Assembly (NCBI GenBank): GCA_021732745.1
Contig: JAKFUK010000001.1
Coordinates: 322,931 to 386,930, forward strand
DNA length: 64,000 nt
Direction of reading: 5' to 3'
DNA from: Nevskia sp.
Lineage (GTDB): Bacteria; Pseudomonadota; Gammaproteobacteria; Nevskiales; Nevskiaceae
The position numbers were made by a program, and so were the translations under genes. The stretch's first letter is position 1. Every line of letters starts with the position of its first letter. Under the pieces are notes generated by a model. That model was not told where the DNA came from. It ran no database searches and saw nothing but the letters and a program-made list of their open reading frames with translations. Shown one piece after another: positions 48,461 to 59,772 of this stretch.

Positions 48461-50158
48461 GTGCACGCCTCCCGTCCCTCGCTGCATCTTCCGCTGGGTT
48501 TCGCGTTGTCGGTGCTCGGGGGATGCCTGACCAGCCCCGCGCTGCTGGCCGACACGCCAGTCAAGATGGCGAACCGCGAGGCGCAGGCGCAGTACCACAT
48601 TCTGGCCGGCGAACTGGCGGCCGGGCGCAACCAGCCGATGGTGGCGGCAGAGGAATTCCTCAACGCCCTCGAATACGTGGCCGACGCCGCACTGGCCGCG
48701 CGCGCCACGATGCTGGCACTGAGTGCTGAAAACGCACCGCTGGCGCTGAGCACGGCGCGCAAGTGGATCAAGCTCGATTCCACCAGCCTTGAAGCGCGCG
48801 AAGTGATCATCCGGCTGGCGCTGCGCGCCGGCTACAGCGACGAGGCTTTCGATCAAGGTCAGGCGATCGTCAAGGATCACCCGGGCGGGCCGAACGATGG
48901 CTTCCGTCATGTGTCGGCCCTGCTGTCGCAGGAAACCGAAAACGGCGCGGCGGCACTGACCCTGATGGAGCGTCTGGTCGCCAGCGCACCCAAGCGCGCC
49001 GGTGCCTGGCATGCCCAGGGTCTGCTAGCACTGCGTTTCAACGATATCGAGCGTGCCGAACGCTCGGCGCGCGAAGCGCTGCGGCTGGATCCGAAATCCA
49101 AGGAAGCGCCGCTGCTGCTGACCGGCGTGCTGGTGCGCAAGGGCGATATCGCCGCCGCCGACCAGATCCTCGAAGCGCAGGTGCGCAACAGCCCGACCGA
49201 GGCCGATGTGCGCATCGGCTACGCGCGGCTGCTGATCGAGGCGATGCACACCATTCAGGCGCGCAGCCAGTTGAACAAGGTGCTGAAGCTGGAAGCCGAC
49301 AACAGCGACGCGCTGTTCATGCTCGGCCTGCTCGATCTCAACGAAGACAAGGTTGGCGACGCCGAAAAGCGCTTCCAGGTGCTGGCGATGAGCAAGGAGC
49401 GCTCGGTCGACGCTCACTATTATCTGGGCCGCATCGCCGAGCAGCGCGGCGAACTCGACAAGGCGCTCGATGAGTATTCGCAGGTCTCCAGCGGCCAGCA
49501 GGTGCTGGATGCCGCCGTGCGCCGCGCCGAAATGCTGGCCCGGCTGGGTCGGCTGGCCGATGCCCGGGCCACGCTCGAACAGTTGCGCCGCCAGTACCCG
49601 CAAATCGCCACCCGCTTCTATCTCGCCGAAGGCCAGTTGCTGAATACGGCCAACGAACTCGACGAAGCGCTGCGCACCTACAGCAGCGGCCTCGCCGAAT
49701 TCCCCGGCGATGGCGACCTGCTCTACGCCCGCTCGCTGGCCCATGAAAGGCTCAAGAACATCGCGGCCGCCGAGGCCGACCTGCGCGCTGTGCTGGCGCT
49801 GGAACCGGCTGACGCCCGCGCGCTGAACGCGCTCGGCTTCATGCTCACCGTCCACAGCGAGCGGCTCGACGAAGCCGAAACCCTGATCGGCAAGGCGCTG
49901 GCGATCACCCCTGACGAGCCTTCGGTGATCGACAGCATGGGCTGGCTGCGGTTCCGCCAGGGCCGGCCGAACGAAGCGGTGTCGCTGCTCTCGAAAGCCT
50001 ACGACGCGTTCCCGGATCCGGAAGTGGCCGCCCACTTCGGAGAAGCGCTGTGGGCGACCGGCGACCATGTACGCGCGGAGGCCGTATGGAAGCGCGCGCT
50101 GGAAGCCACGCCTGAACATCCGGTGCTGCGCGAAACCGTCAAGCGCCTGCTGCCATGA
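48461..50158 (+). CDS. TPR-repeat lipoprotein (hemA-lolB locus)
   Basis: A 565-residue protein with signal sequence and a possible lipobox (LSVLGGC, Cys about 22). The rest is a string of TPR units, for example YHILAGELAAGRNQPMVAAE near residue 45, AWHAQGLLALRFNDIERAER, ALFMLGLLDLNEDKVGDAEKR, YYLGRIAEQRGELDKALDEY and ALNALGFMLTVHSERLDEAE. Genes of this kind lie between hemA and lolB in many gammaproteobacteria and probably act in envelope complex assembly; their exact role is unknown. It starts with GTG at 48461. The TACAAT at 48423-48428 may be its -10 box. Overlaps lolB by four bases. Confidence 0.8.
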   Translation: MHASRPSLHLPLGFALSVLGGCLTSPALLADTPVKMANREAQAQYHILAGELAAGRNQPMVAAEEFLNALEYVADAALAARATMLALSAENAPLALSTARKWIKLDSTSLEAREVIIRLALRAGYSDEAFDQGQAIVKDHPGGPNDGFRHVSALLSQETENGAAALTLMERLVASAPKRAGAWHAQGLLALRFNDIERAERSAREALRLDPKSKEAPLLLTGVLVRKGDIAAADQILEAQVRNSPTEADVRIGYARLLIEAMHTIQARSQLNKVLKLEADNSDALFMLGLLDLNEDKVGDAEKRFQVLAMSKERSVDAHYYLGRIAEQRGELDKALDEYSQVSSGQQVLDAAVRRAEMLARLGRLADARATLEQLRRQYPQIATRFYLAEGQLLNTANELDEALRTYSSGLAEFPGDGDLLYARSLAHERLKNIAAAEADLRAVLALEPADARALNALGFMLTVHSERLDEAETLIGKALAITPDEPSVIDSMGWLRFRQGRPNEAVSLLSKAYDAFPDPEVAAHFGEALWATGDHVRAEAVWKRALEATPEHPVLRETVKRLLP

Positions 50159-50775
50159 GCGGTAGCCGGGCCGTTCGCACAGCCGGTCTCGTCATGGCAG
50201 TGCTGCTGACTGCCTGTGCGTTCGTGCCACGCAAGGAGCTGAACACCGATTTTTCCGAGCGCAACTGGGGCATTCGCCGCTCGAACATCGCCGCCGTGCA
50301 GAATTTCGTGCTCAAGGGCCGGGTGGCAGAAGCCGGCATCACCGGCGGTCGTGGCGACCTCGACTGGACGCAGGCTGGCGATCATCTCGACCTGCGCATC
50401 TCCGGCCCGCTCGGCGTCGGCGCGCTGGCGATCAGCGGCGACCGCGAAAGTGTCGAAATCCGCAGCAAGGACGGCACCGTCACCACCCGCGATCCGGCCA
50501 GCTACATGCAGCAGCAGCTCGGCTGGAGCCTGCCGCTGTCAACCTTGCGCTACTGGGCGCTCGGCGTGCCGGCACCGGGTCTGATCGACGATCAGCCGCG
50601 CGAAGTGCTGCTCGACGACGTCGGCCGGGCGCTGCGCTTCGATCAGTTCGGCTGGCGGATCGAATACATCGAGTACCAGTCGGTCAACAGCCTGAGCCTG
50701 CCGCGCAAGCTGAGCCTGGCCAGCGGCGGTCGCACTTTCCGGCTGGTGGTCGACCAGTGGATCGGCACGCCCTGA
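50155..50775 (+). CDS. lolB: Outer-membrane lipoprotein receptor LolB
   Basis: A 206-residue outer-membrane lipoprotein that accepts lipoproteins from LolA and inserts them. The lipobox LLTAC is at about residues 17-21. The LolB hallmarks are FVLKGRVAEAG, GGRGDLDWTQAGDHLDLRIS, LRYWALGVP and RTFRLVVDQW near the C-terminus. The ATG overlaps the TPR gene stop. In related genomes ispE follows; here the next gene is tRNA-Gln. Confidence 0.92.
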   Translation: MSGSRAVRTAGLVMAVLLTACAFVPRKELNTDFSERNWGIRRSNIAAVQNFVLKGRVAEAGITGGRGDLDWTQAGDHLDLRISGPLGVGALAISGDRESVEIRSKDGTVTTRDPASYMQQQLGWSLPLSTLRYWALGVPAPGLIDDQPREVLLDDVGRALRFDQFGWRIEYIEYQSVNSLSLPRKLSLASGGRTFRLVVDQWIGTP

Positions 50776-50830
50776 GAGTTGGTTGGGGGAAATAATCGCC
50801 TGCCAGACCGATCATTCAGACCGGCAAGGC

Positions 50831-50836
50831 TATAAT
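50831..50836 (+). promoter_or_regulatory. -10 element of tRNA-Gln promoter
   Basis: A perfect TATAAT 16 bases before the mature tRNA 5' end. The -35 is poor. Confidence 0.55.
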
Positions 50837-50852
50837 CTGCAACGACACGCAC

Positions 50853-50927
50853 TGGGGCGTCGCCAAGTGGCAAGGCAGGAGGTTTTGATCCTCCCATTCG
50901 GTGGTTCGAATCCATCCGCCCCAGCCA
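50853..50927 (+). tRNA. tRNA-Gln (UUG)
   Basis: A 75-base cloverleaf with encoded CCA. Acceptor TGGGGCG pairs with CGCCCCA; the anticodon loop TTTTGAT holds TTG between stems GGAGG/CCTCC; the T-loop is GGTTCGAATCC. Very close to E. coli glnT-type tRNA-Gln. Conserved position between lolB and prs. Confidence 0.95.
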
Positions 50928-50970
50928 ATTTCCCTATGCAGCCGGCTTTGCCGGCTGCATAGGGAAATTG
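50926..50970. repeat. Perfect 21-bp palindrome touching the tRNA-Gln CCA end
   Basis: CAATTTCCCTATGCAGCCGG(C) at 50926-50946 pairs exactly with its inverse at 50950-50970 around a TTT loop; its first two bases are the CA of the tRNA. No U-tract follows. A GC palindrome CCCCGGC-GCAG-GCCGGGG (50971-50988) continues the structure. It may terminate or help process the tRNA transcript, or mark an old insertion. Confidence 0.85.
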
Positions 50971-51031
50971 CCCCGGCGCAGGCCGGGGTCCAGTCCGAAG
51001 TTTCCCTCGCAGTCCAAAGCCCCAAGCCCCG

Positions 51032-51991
51032 ATGCCCGACAGTTCAGCCCAGTTGATGTTGTTCAGCGGCAGCGCCAATCCGCCACTGGCTCAGGACATC
51101 GCCAACTATCTGCACATGCCGCTCGGCAAGCTGCACCTCGGCCGCTTCTCCGACGGTGAAGTGCAGATCGAAATCCTCGAAAACGTCCGCGGCAAGGACG
51201 TGTTCGTGATCCAGCCGACCAACGCGCCGACCGACGAACACATCATGGAATTGCTGATGCTGCTCGACGCGTTCAAGCGCGCATCGGCAGGCCGCATCAC
51301 CGCCGTGGTGCCCTACTTCGGCTACGCCCGCCAGGATCGCCGTCCGCGCTCGGCGCGCGTGCCGATCAGCGCCAAGGTGGTCGCCGACATGATCGGTGAA
51401 TGTGGCGCTCATCGGGTGCTGACGGTTGACCTGCACGCCGACCAGATCCAGGGCTTCTTCGATATCCCGGTCGACAACGTCTACGCCAGTCCTGTGCTGC
51501 TCGGCGACATCTGGCGGCAGAAGTACGACAACCTGATCGTGGTTTCGCCGGACGTTGGCGGCGTGGTCCGTGCGCGCGCGTTGGCCAAGCAGTTGGACGA
51601 CTCGGATCTGGCCATCATCGACAAGCGCCGTCCGCGCGCCAACGAATCGCAGGTGATGAACATCATCGGCGACGTGCGCGGCAAGACCTGCGTGATGATC
51701 GACGATCTCGTCGACACCGCCGGCACGCTCGGCAAGGCCGCTGCTGCGCTCAAGGAACACGGCGCGATCAAGGTCGTCGCCTACGTCACCCATCCGGTGC
51801 TGTCGGGTGCGGCGATCTCCAACATCCAGAACTCCCAGCTCGACGCGATGGTGGTCACCGACACCATTCCGCTGACCAAGGAAGCCAAGGCTTGCCCGAA
51901 GATTCGCCAGTTGTCGATCGCCGGCCTTCTGGCCGAGACCATTCGCCGCGTCAGTGCCGAGGAATCGGTCAGCTCGTTGTACGTCGACTGA
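51032..51991 (+). CDS. prs: Ribose-phosphate pyrophosphokinase
   Basis: A 319-residue enzyme making PRPP from ribose-5-phosphate and ATP for nucleotide, His and Trp synthesis. Diagnostic segments: [13 protein letters not shown] near the start, [13 protein letters not shown], the metal-binding [12 protein letters not shown] and the PRPP loop [17 protein letters not shown]. Follows the tRNA and palindromes by about 40 bases. The usual next genes (rplY, pth) are not here; a convergent toxin gene is. Confidence 0.96.
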   Translation: MPDSSAQLMLFSGSANPPLAQDIANYLHMPLGKLHLGRFSDGEVQIEILENVRGKDVFVIQPTNAPTDEHIMELLMLLDAFKRASAGRITAVVPYFGYARQDRRPRSARVPISAKVVADMIGECGAHRVLTVDLHADQIQGFFDIPVDNVYASPVLLGDIWRQKYDNLIVVSPDVGGVVRARALAKQLDDSDLAIIDKRRPRANESQVMNIIGDVRGKTCVMIDDLVDTAGTLGKAAAALKEHGAIKVVAYVTHPVLSGAAISNIQNSQLDAMVVTDTIPLTKEAKACPKIRQLSIAGLLAETIRRVSAEESVSSLYVD

Positions 51992-52036
51992 GCTGGATAT
52001 TCACGCAGCGACTGCGGTGCCCGGCCGATGCGCCCA

Positions 52037-52375
52037 TCACAGCGCCAGCACCAACCTCAGCCCTTCGTCGATCCTGCTCAGACAGGGCGCAGGGAGCATC
52101 CTGGTTCTTTCGACCAGCAAGCGCCGGTCGATGGTCAGCAACTGGGAAACATTGACGACCGACGGCTTGGGAAGGCCTGAGTCCGCCTTGCTGATGCGAA
52201 CATTGCCGGGGATATCTGCCAGCCCGAGATTGGACGTGATGATGGCAACGATGACGGTGGCAATACGGCTTTCATTGAAAGGGTTGGCTTGCACTACCAG
52301 CACGGGACGGCGCATGCCCGGCCCGGAACCGATCGGATCGGGCAAATCGGCCCACCAGACTTCACCACGTCTCAC
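52037..52375 (-). CDS. MazF/PemK-family mRNA interferase toxin
   Basis: A 112-residue toxin with the MazF pattern MRRGEVWWADLPDPIGSGPG, RPVLVVQANPFNESRIATV and GLPKPSVVNVSQLLTIDRR. MazF enzymes cleave mRNA at short sequences. The catalytic Arg/Thr-like positions are present as far as I can see. Overlaps the antitoxin by 14 bases. The stop is 45 bases from the prs stop (convergent). Confidence 0.9.
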   Translation of the reverse strand: MRRGEVWWADLPDPIGSGPGMRRPVLVVQANPFNESRIATVIVAIITSNLGLADIPGNVRISKADSGLPKPSVVNVSQLLTIDRRLLVERTRMLPAPCLSRIDEGLRLVLAL

Positions 52376-52598
52376 GAGTCAGCGCCGTGAACTGGGCCGC
52401 AGCAAAAGCAGGCTCCAGTGCTGTCGATTCGCGTGCACAAACGGCGTTGATGCGCTCAGTGATGTTGTGCGCGCCGTGGCTGCGAACAAAACCGGCAAGG
52501 GCTTCGGCATAGAGCTGGCTACGCGATTTATTGAGGGCGGAAGCCAGCACTTCCGCTTCATGAAAAATTGAATCCGGCACTGAGATGGCGACTTTCAT
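52362..52598 (-). CDS. MazE-like ribbon-helix-helix antitoxin
   Basis: A 78-residue protein: MKVAISVPDSIFHEAEVLA is a ribbon-helix-helix beginning and SRSQLYAEALAGFVRSHG its second helix. The C-terminal tail (LEPAFAAAQFTALTRETW) is where MazE/PemI-type antitoxins bind the toxin. Its 3' end overlaps the toxin start, typical for such modules. Divergent from the thioesterase gene with a 28-base gap. Confidence 0.82.
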   Translation of the reverse strand: MKVAISVPDSIFHEAEVLASALNKSRSQLYAEALAGFVRSHGAHNITERINAVCARESTALEPAFAAAQFTALTRETW

Positions 52599-52626
52599 AC
52601 CGGCACGGTATCACCAAGGTATGACC

Positions 52627-53097
52627 ATGTTCAAGAATCTGACACCGCTCAAACTGTTCGCCACCCTGTCCCGGCTGCCGCTGGGACGCGAACTGTTCAC
52701 GCGCGGCGTCTGCCGCACCGCGCCCTACTTCGGCAGCATCGGTCCGCTGGTCACCGACCTGCGCCTGGGCCGCTGCGAAGCGCAGCTCAAGAAGCGGCGC
52801 GCCGTGCAGAATCACATCGGCACGGTTCACGCGATCGCCATGTGCAACCTTTGCGAACTGGTCGGCGGCTTGCTCATCGAATCGACGCTGCCGCGCGCGC
52901 TGCGCTGGATTCCGAAAGGCATGACCGTGCGCTACCTGAAGAAGGCCGCGACCGACCTCCACGCAGTGCTCGAATGGACGCCGAATCTCGCCGACGATTT
53001 TCGCGGCGACGTGGTGCTCGAAGTGCAGGTTTTCGACAAGAATGCTGCGCTGGTGATGGAAGCCGACATCACCATGTACGTGTCGCCCCGACATTGA
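52627..53097 (+). CDS. DUF4442 hotdog-fold thioesterase-like protein
   Basis: About 156 residues. The pattern FGSIGPLVTDLRLGRCEAQLK, NHIGTVHAIAMCNLCELVGG and MTVRYLKKAATDL is the DUF4442 hotdog family, probably acyl-CoA or acyl-carrier thioesterases. I start at ATG 52627, seven bases after AAGG; the in-frame ATG at 52621 is too close to that site. It probably acts on fatty-acyl thioesters along with the crotonase that follows. Confidence 0.8.
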   Translation: MFKNLTPLKLFATLSRLPLGRELFTRGVCRTAPYFGSIGPLVTDLRLGRCEAQLKKRRAVQNHIGTVHAIAMCNLCELVGGLLIESTLPRALRWIPKGMTVRYLKKAATDLHAVLEWTPNLADDFRGDVVLEVQVFDKNAALVMEADITMYVSPRH

Positions 53098-53195
53098 TGC
53101 GCGGCGCTTGACGGTCAGCGTCATTACCGAGTGACGACGGCTTCAGCGTGGGGCATCATCCGGCATCTACCGCGACCCCGCAGCCGGAGTTTCCC

Positions 53196-53984
53196 GTGAA
53201 CCAGCCTCAAACGCCGCTGATCCTGACCGACGTGCAGGACCGCGTGATGACCATCCGCCTGAATCGCGCGGACAAGAAGAACGCCCTGACCCAGGGCATG
53301 TACACGGCATTGGAACAAGCGGTTACCGATGCCGCGAACAACCCGCAGGTGCGCGTGGTGCTGTTTGTCGGCAGCGGTGGTTCGTTCTGCGCTGGCAACG
53401 ATCTTCAGGATTTCGTGAAGCTCGATCACAACACCCCGCGCGAGCAGAACCCGGTGCTGCGCTTCATGGCCGCCCTTGCCGCCCTGCCGAAGCCGGTGGT
53501 GGCCGCCGTGCAGGGTCCGGCCGTTGGCATCGGTGCCACGCTGCTGTTCCACTGCGATCTGGTCTATGCCGGTTCCAGCGCCCGCTTCCAGTTCCCGTTC
53601 GTCAACATCGGCATCTGCGCGGAATTCGCCTCCACCTATCTGCTGCCGCGCATGGTCGGCCATGTGAAAGCCGCCGAACTGCTGCTGCTCGGCGAGCCGT
53701 TCACAGCCGCCGTTGCCGAAGCCTGCGGCATCATCAACAGCGTGATGGCCGACGAGGATGTCGAAGCCCACGCCATGAGCCGTGCGCTGAAGCTGGCCAG
53801 CCAGCCGCCGAACGCGCTCAGAGTCAACAAGATGCTGATGAAGCGCTGGACTCAGGCCGAAGTCACGGAAGCCATTCCGCTGGAAGCCGACCATTTCATT
53901 CCCATGCTGCGGCAGCCGGAAGCCATCGAAGCGATGACCGCCTTCATCGCCAAGCGCAAGCCGGATTTCTCGAACTTCAACTGA
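53196..53984 (+). CDS. Enoyl-CoA hydratase/isomerase family protein (crotonase)
   Basis: A 262-residue crotonase. Visible blocks: MTIRLNRADKKNALTQGMY, VGSGGSFCAGNDLQDF (first oxyanion-hole loop), AVQGPAVGIGATLLFHCDLVYA (second loop) and FPFVNIGICAEFAS. The region APEAAR-like EACGIINSVMADEDVEA follows. Start is the GTG at 53196, six bases after GGAG; an upstream GTG at 53148 would add 16 non-conserved residues. A fatty-acid role is inferred from the family and the neighbouring TetR regulator. Confidence 0.85.
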   Translation: MNQPQTPLILTDVQDRVMTIRLNRADKKNALTQGMYTALEQAVTDAANNPQVRVVLFVGSGGSFCAGNDLQDFVKLDHNTPREQNPVLRFMAALAALPKPVVAAVQGPAVGIGATLLFHCDLVYAGSSARFQFPFVNIGICAEFASTYLLPRMVGHVKAAELLLLGEPFTAAVAEACGIINSVMADEDVEAHAMSRALKLASQPPNALRVNKMLMKRWTQAEVTEAIPLEADHFIPMLRQPEAIEAMTAFIAKRKPDFSNFN

Positions 53985-54003
53985 GCGATCGGGGAAGCCG
54001 GCC

Positions 54004-54669
54004 ATGTCCTCCCTGCCCCGCGACAACAAGCGCGAACACAACAAGCAGGCCAATCGCGCGACGCTGGTCGAAGCCGCCCGGACCTGTTTCGTGCAGATGG
54101 GCTTCGATGCGGTGACGGTGCGCGACATCGTCCGCGAATCGGGGCTGGCACCCGGCACCTTCTACAACTACTTCGACGACAAGGAATCCTTGTTCAAGGA
54201 AGTGCTCGACGAGCGCATGAGCGAGATCACCCGGCGCATGCACGATCTGCGCGCCAGCGCGACCACGCTGAGCGATTTCCTGTTTGGCGCGTTCCAGACG
54301 CTGTTCGAGAAAATCGTCGAGGAACCCTGCTTCTTCGAGCTGATCCTGCGCAACGAGTACGCCGTGCGCAGCCTGTTCAAGGAAACCGTGATCGGCATTC
54401 CGATGCAGCAACTGAAGGCCGATCTCAACGATGCCATGTCGCGCGGCCTGTTCCCGGAGCTGGATGTCGACCTGCTGGCCGCCTCGCTCTACGGCATCGC
54501 TTTCGAGATTGGCCGCGTGCTGTGCGAACAAGGGGGCCGCAATGCCGATCAGGCCGCCCGCTTCGCCACCCGGATGCTGGTCGAAGGCATCCAGACCTTT
54601 GGCCTGAGCGGCCCGCGCGCAAAACTCGGCCGCGGCATCGCGCCAGGGATGACGGTGATCCAGACCTGA
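54004..54669 (+). CDS. TetR-family transcriptional regulator
   Basis: A 221-residue repressor with an N-terminal TetR helix-turn-helix: NRATLVEAARTCFVQMGFDAV and TVRDIVRESGLAPGTFYNYF followed by DDKESLFKEVLDE. The C-terminal half (QTLFEKIVEEPCFFELILRN onward) is the ligand and dimer domain; it has no motif I recognise. It lies 19 bases after the crotonase, so it may regulate this small acyl-CoA group. Confidence 0.92.
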   Translation: MSSLPRDNKREHNKQANRATLVEAARTCFVQMGFDAVTVRDIVRESGLAPGTFYNYFDDKESLFKEVLDERMSEITRRMHDLRASATTLSDFLFGAFQTLFEKIVEEPCFFELILRNEYAVRSLFKETVIGIPMQQLKADLNDAMSRGLFPELDVDLLAASLYGIAFEIGRVLCEQGGRNADQAARFATRMLVEGIQTFGLSGPRAKLGRGIAPGMTVIQT

Positions 54670-54802
54670 AACGGCGCGAATCGGGAAGTCTTCCCGATCG
54701 TGCCGGTGGTTCGCGAACATCGCGTTCGGGCATGGAATAGCGGCGGCAGTGTGCCGTTGTCGGGGTATCCATCACGGATCCCTCGAGCAACCGGAGCACA
54801 CC

Positions 54803-56014
54803 ATGACCCGCCAGAACCTGTTGATCCCGTCGTCGCGCAGCACCCTCGCCTGCCTCCTTGCCGCCGCTGCACTGGTCGCCTGCGGCGGCGGCGGCGACAG
54901 CAGCGATGCCGGCAGCGCAACGCCCGCCCGCGCCGCCTCTTTCGACGATGCCCCCGCCTTGGCCGCAGCGCCCACCGCGCTTCCCAATGCCAGCGGCGCG
55001 AATCTGTGCGCCGAGTACCGCTTTGGCGGCCGCGATATCGAAAACCTGCGGGTGCCGGACAACCAGCGCTGCGTGCTGGAAGCCGGCGTCAGCATCGACG
55101 GCAATGTCGAACTCGGCAACGGCGCAAGCTTCTACGCGCAGGCCAGCCGCATCGGCGGCAACGTGCAGGGACAGCGCGCGGCGACCGTCGTGCTCGATCA
55201 GACCCGCGTCGGCGGCTCGGTGCAGCTCGACCAGGGACGCGCCATCACCCTGGCCGATTCCACCGTCAACGGCTCGATTCAGCTGAATCGCAACAGCGAC
55301 GCGATTCTGGTGCTGGCCAACGACGTCAACGGCGACGTCCAGTTGTTCGACAACCTCGGCGCTGCCGACATCCGCATCAACGATATCGACGGCAACCTGC
55401 AGTGCACCGGCAACCAGCCGGCACCGGTCGGCAGCGGCAACCGGGTGCAGGGCAATGCGGAAAATCAGTGCGCAGCGCTGGCTGGCGGCAGCAGTGGTGG
55501 CGGCACGGGTGGTGGCGGCTCTGGCGACACCGGCAATGTCTGCGCCATCCATGCGCCGGGCGCGCGTCTGGAAAATCTCACGGTCGCCACCGGACAGCGG
55601 TGTTCGCTCGCGGCGGGGGTGATCGTCGATGGCAACATCCAGCTCAACACCGGTTCCAGCCTGTTCGCCGCGGACATCACGGTCGGCGGCAATGTGCAGG
55701 GCCAGCGCGCGGCGTTCGTGGTGATCGAGAACAGCCGCATCGGCGGCTCGGTGCAGTTCGGCATCGGCGACAGCGTCACGGTCAAGAACAATCGCGTCGA
55801 TGGCTCGGTGCAACTGATCGACAACAACGGCGGGATCTTCGTGCTCGACAACCTCGTCGGCAGCGATATCCAGCTCAACCAGAACAGCGGCGGCACCGAA
55901 GTCAGCCGCAATACCGTTGAAGGCAACCTGCAATGCCAGCAGAACCAGCCGGCACCGACCGGCGGTGCCAACCTGGTGCGCGGCAATCGCGAAAACCAGT
56001 GCGCCGCATTGTGA
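54803..56014 (+). CDS. Internally duplicated beta-helix lipoprotein (bactofilin-like repeats)
   Basis: About 403 residues. Lipobox LVAC at residues 25-28, then GGGGDSSD. Residues about 72-235 and 251-403 are two homologous halves joined by a Gly/Ser linker. Each half has CxxxxxxGxxxENLxV, then RCxLxAGVxxDGN, five to six turns with GGNVQGQRA and GGSVQ patterns, and ends GNLQCxxNQPAP...GN.ENQCAAL; four cysteines are kept in each. The repeating G-N-V/I-x pattern resembles bactofilins and other right-handed beta helices. Function unknown; probably exported and lipid-anchored. GGAG (54792-54795) supports the ATG at 54803. Confidence 0.72.
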   Translation: MTRQNLLIPSSRSTLACLLAAAALVACGGGGDSSDAGSATPARAASFDDAPALAAAPTALPNASGANLCAEYRFGGRDIENLRVPDNQRCVLEAGVSIDGNVELGNGASFYAQASRIGGNVQGQRAATVVLDQTRVGGSVQLDQGRAITLADSTVNGSIQLNRNSDAILVLANDVNGDVQLFDNLGAADIRINDIDGNLQCTGNQPAPVGSGNRVQGNAENQCAALAGGSSGGGTGGGGSGDTGNVCAIHAPGARLENLTVATGQRCSLAAGVIVDGNIQLNTGSSLFAADITVGGNVQGQRAAFVVIENSRIGGSVQFGIGDSVTVKNNRVDGSVQLIDNNGGIFVLDNLVGSDIQLNQNSGGTEVSRNTVEGNLQCQQNQPAPTGGANLVRGNRENQCAAL

Positions 56015-56031
56015 GCTGAAGCCGCAAACGA

Positions 56032-56058
56032 AAAGGCCGGGCATTCAGCCCGGCCTTT
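56032..56058. terminator. Bidirectional terminator between the lipoprotein gene and fadA
   Basis: AAAGGCCGGGC (56032-56042), loop ATTCA, GCCCGGCCTTT (56048-56058). It has A and T runs on both sides, so it can end transcripts from both convergent genes. Confidence 0.85.
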
Positions 56059-56077
56059 CCGCGTCCTGCGATTTCGA

Positions 56078-57360
<1,283 letters not shown>

Positions 57361-57374
57361 ATAAGTTGTTGGCT

Positions 57375-59525
<2,151 letters not shown>

Positions 59526-59709
59526 GGGGCGTGCGTCCTCGTGGGGTTGTTCGGGGTGTCGCGAAGGCCTCGGTATATCAGCCATTCGGTACCGTATGGG
59601 CCGCTGATTATACGCAGGATCGGTGACCGCGACATGCGCAGCAACTGCCTTCAGGCGAAGTACCGGCGAACGCCGCCAGCACAGCGCAAATGTCTGTTTC
59701 GCTGGTATT

Positions 59710-59739
59710 TTGACGCTTTTGCGAAGCGCCCCCTAGAAT
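59710..59739 (+). promoter_or_regulatory. Strong sigma-70-like promoter of the phasin gene
   Basis: TTGACG (59710-59715), an 18-base spacer, and TAGAAT (59734-59739). The start site would be near 59746; AAGGAGG at 59757-59763 precedes the ATG. Confidence 0.65.
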
Positions 59740-59772
59740 CGGACATCGTTCACCGCAAGGAGGAAACGCGAC

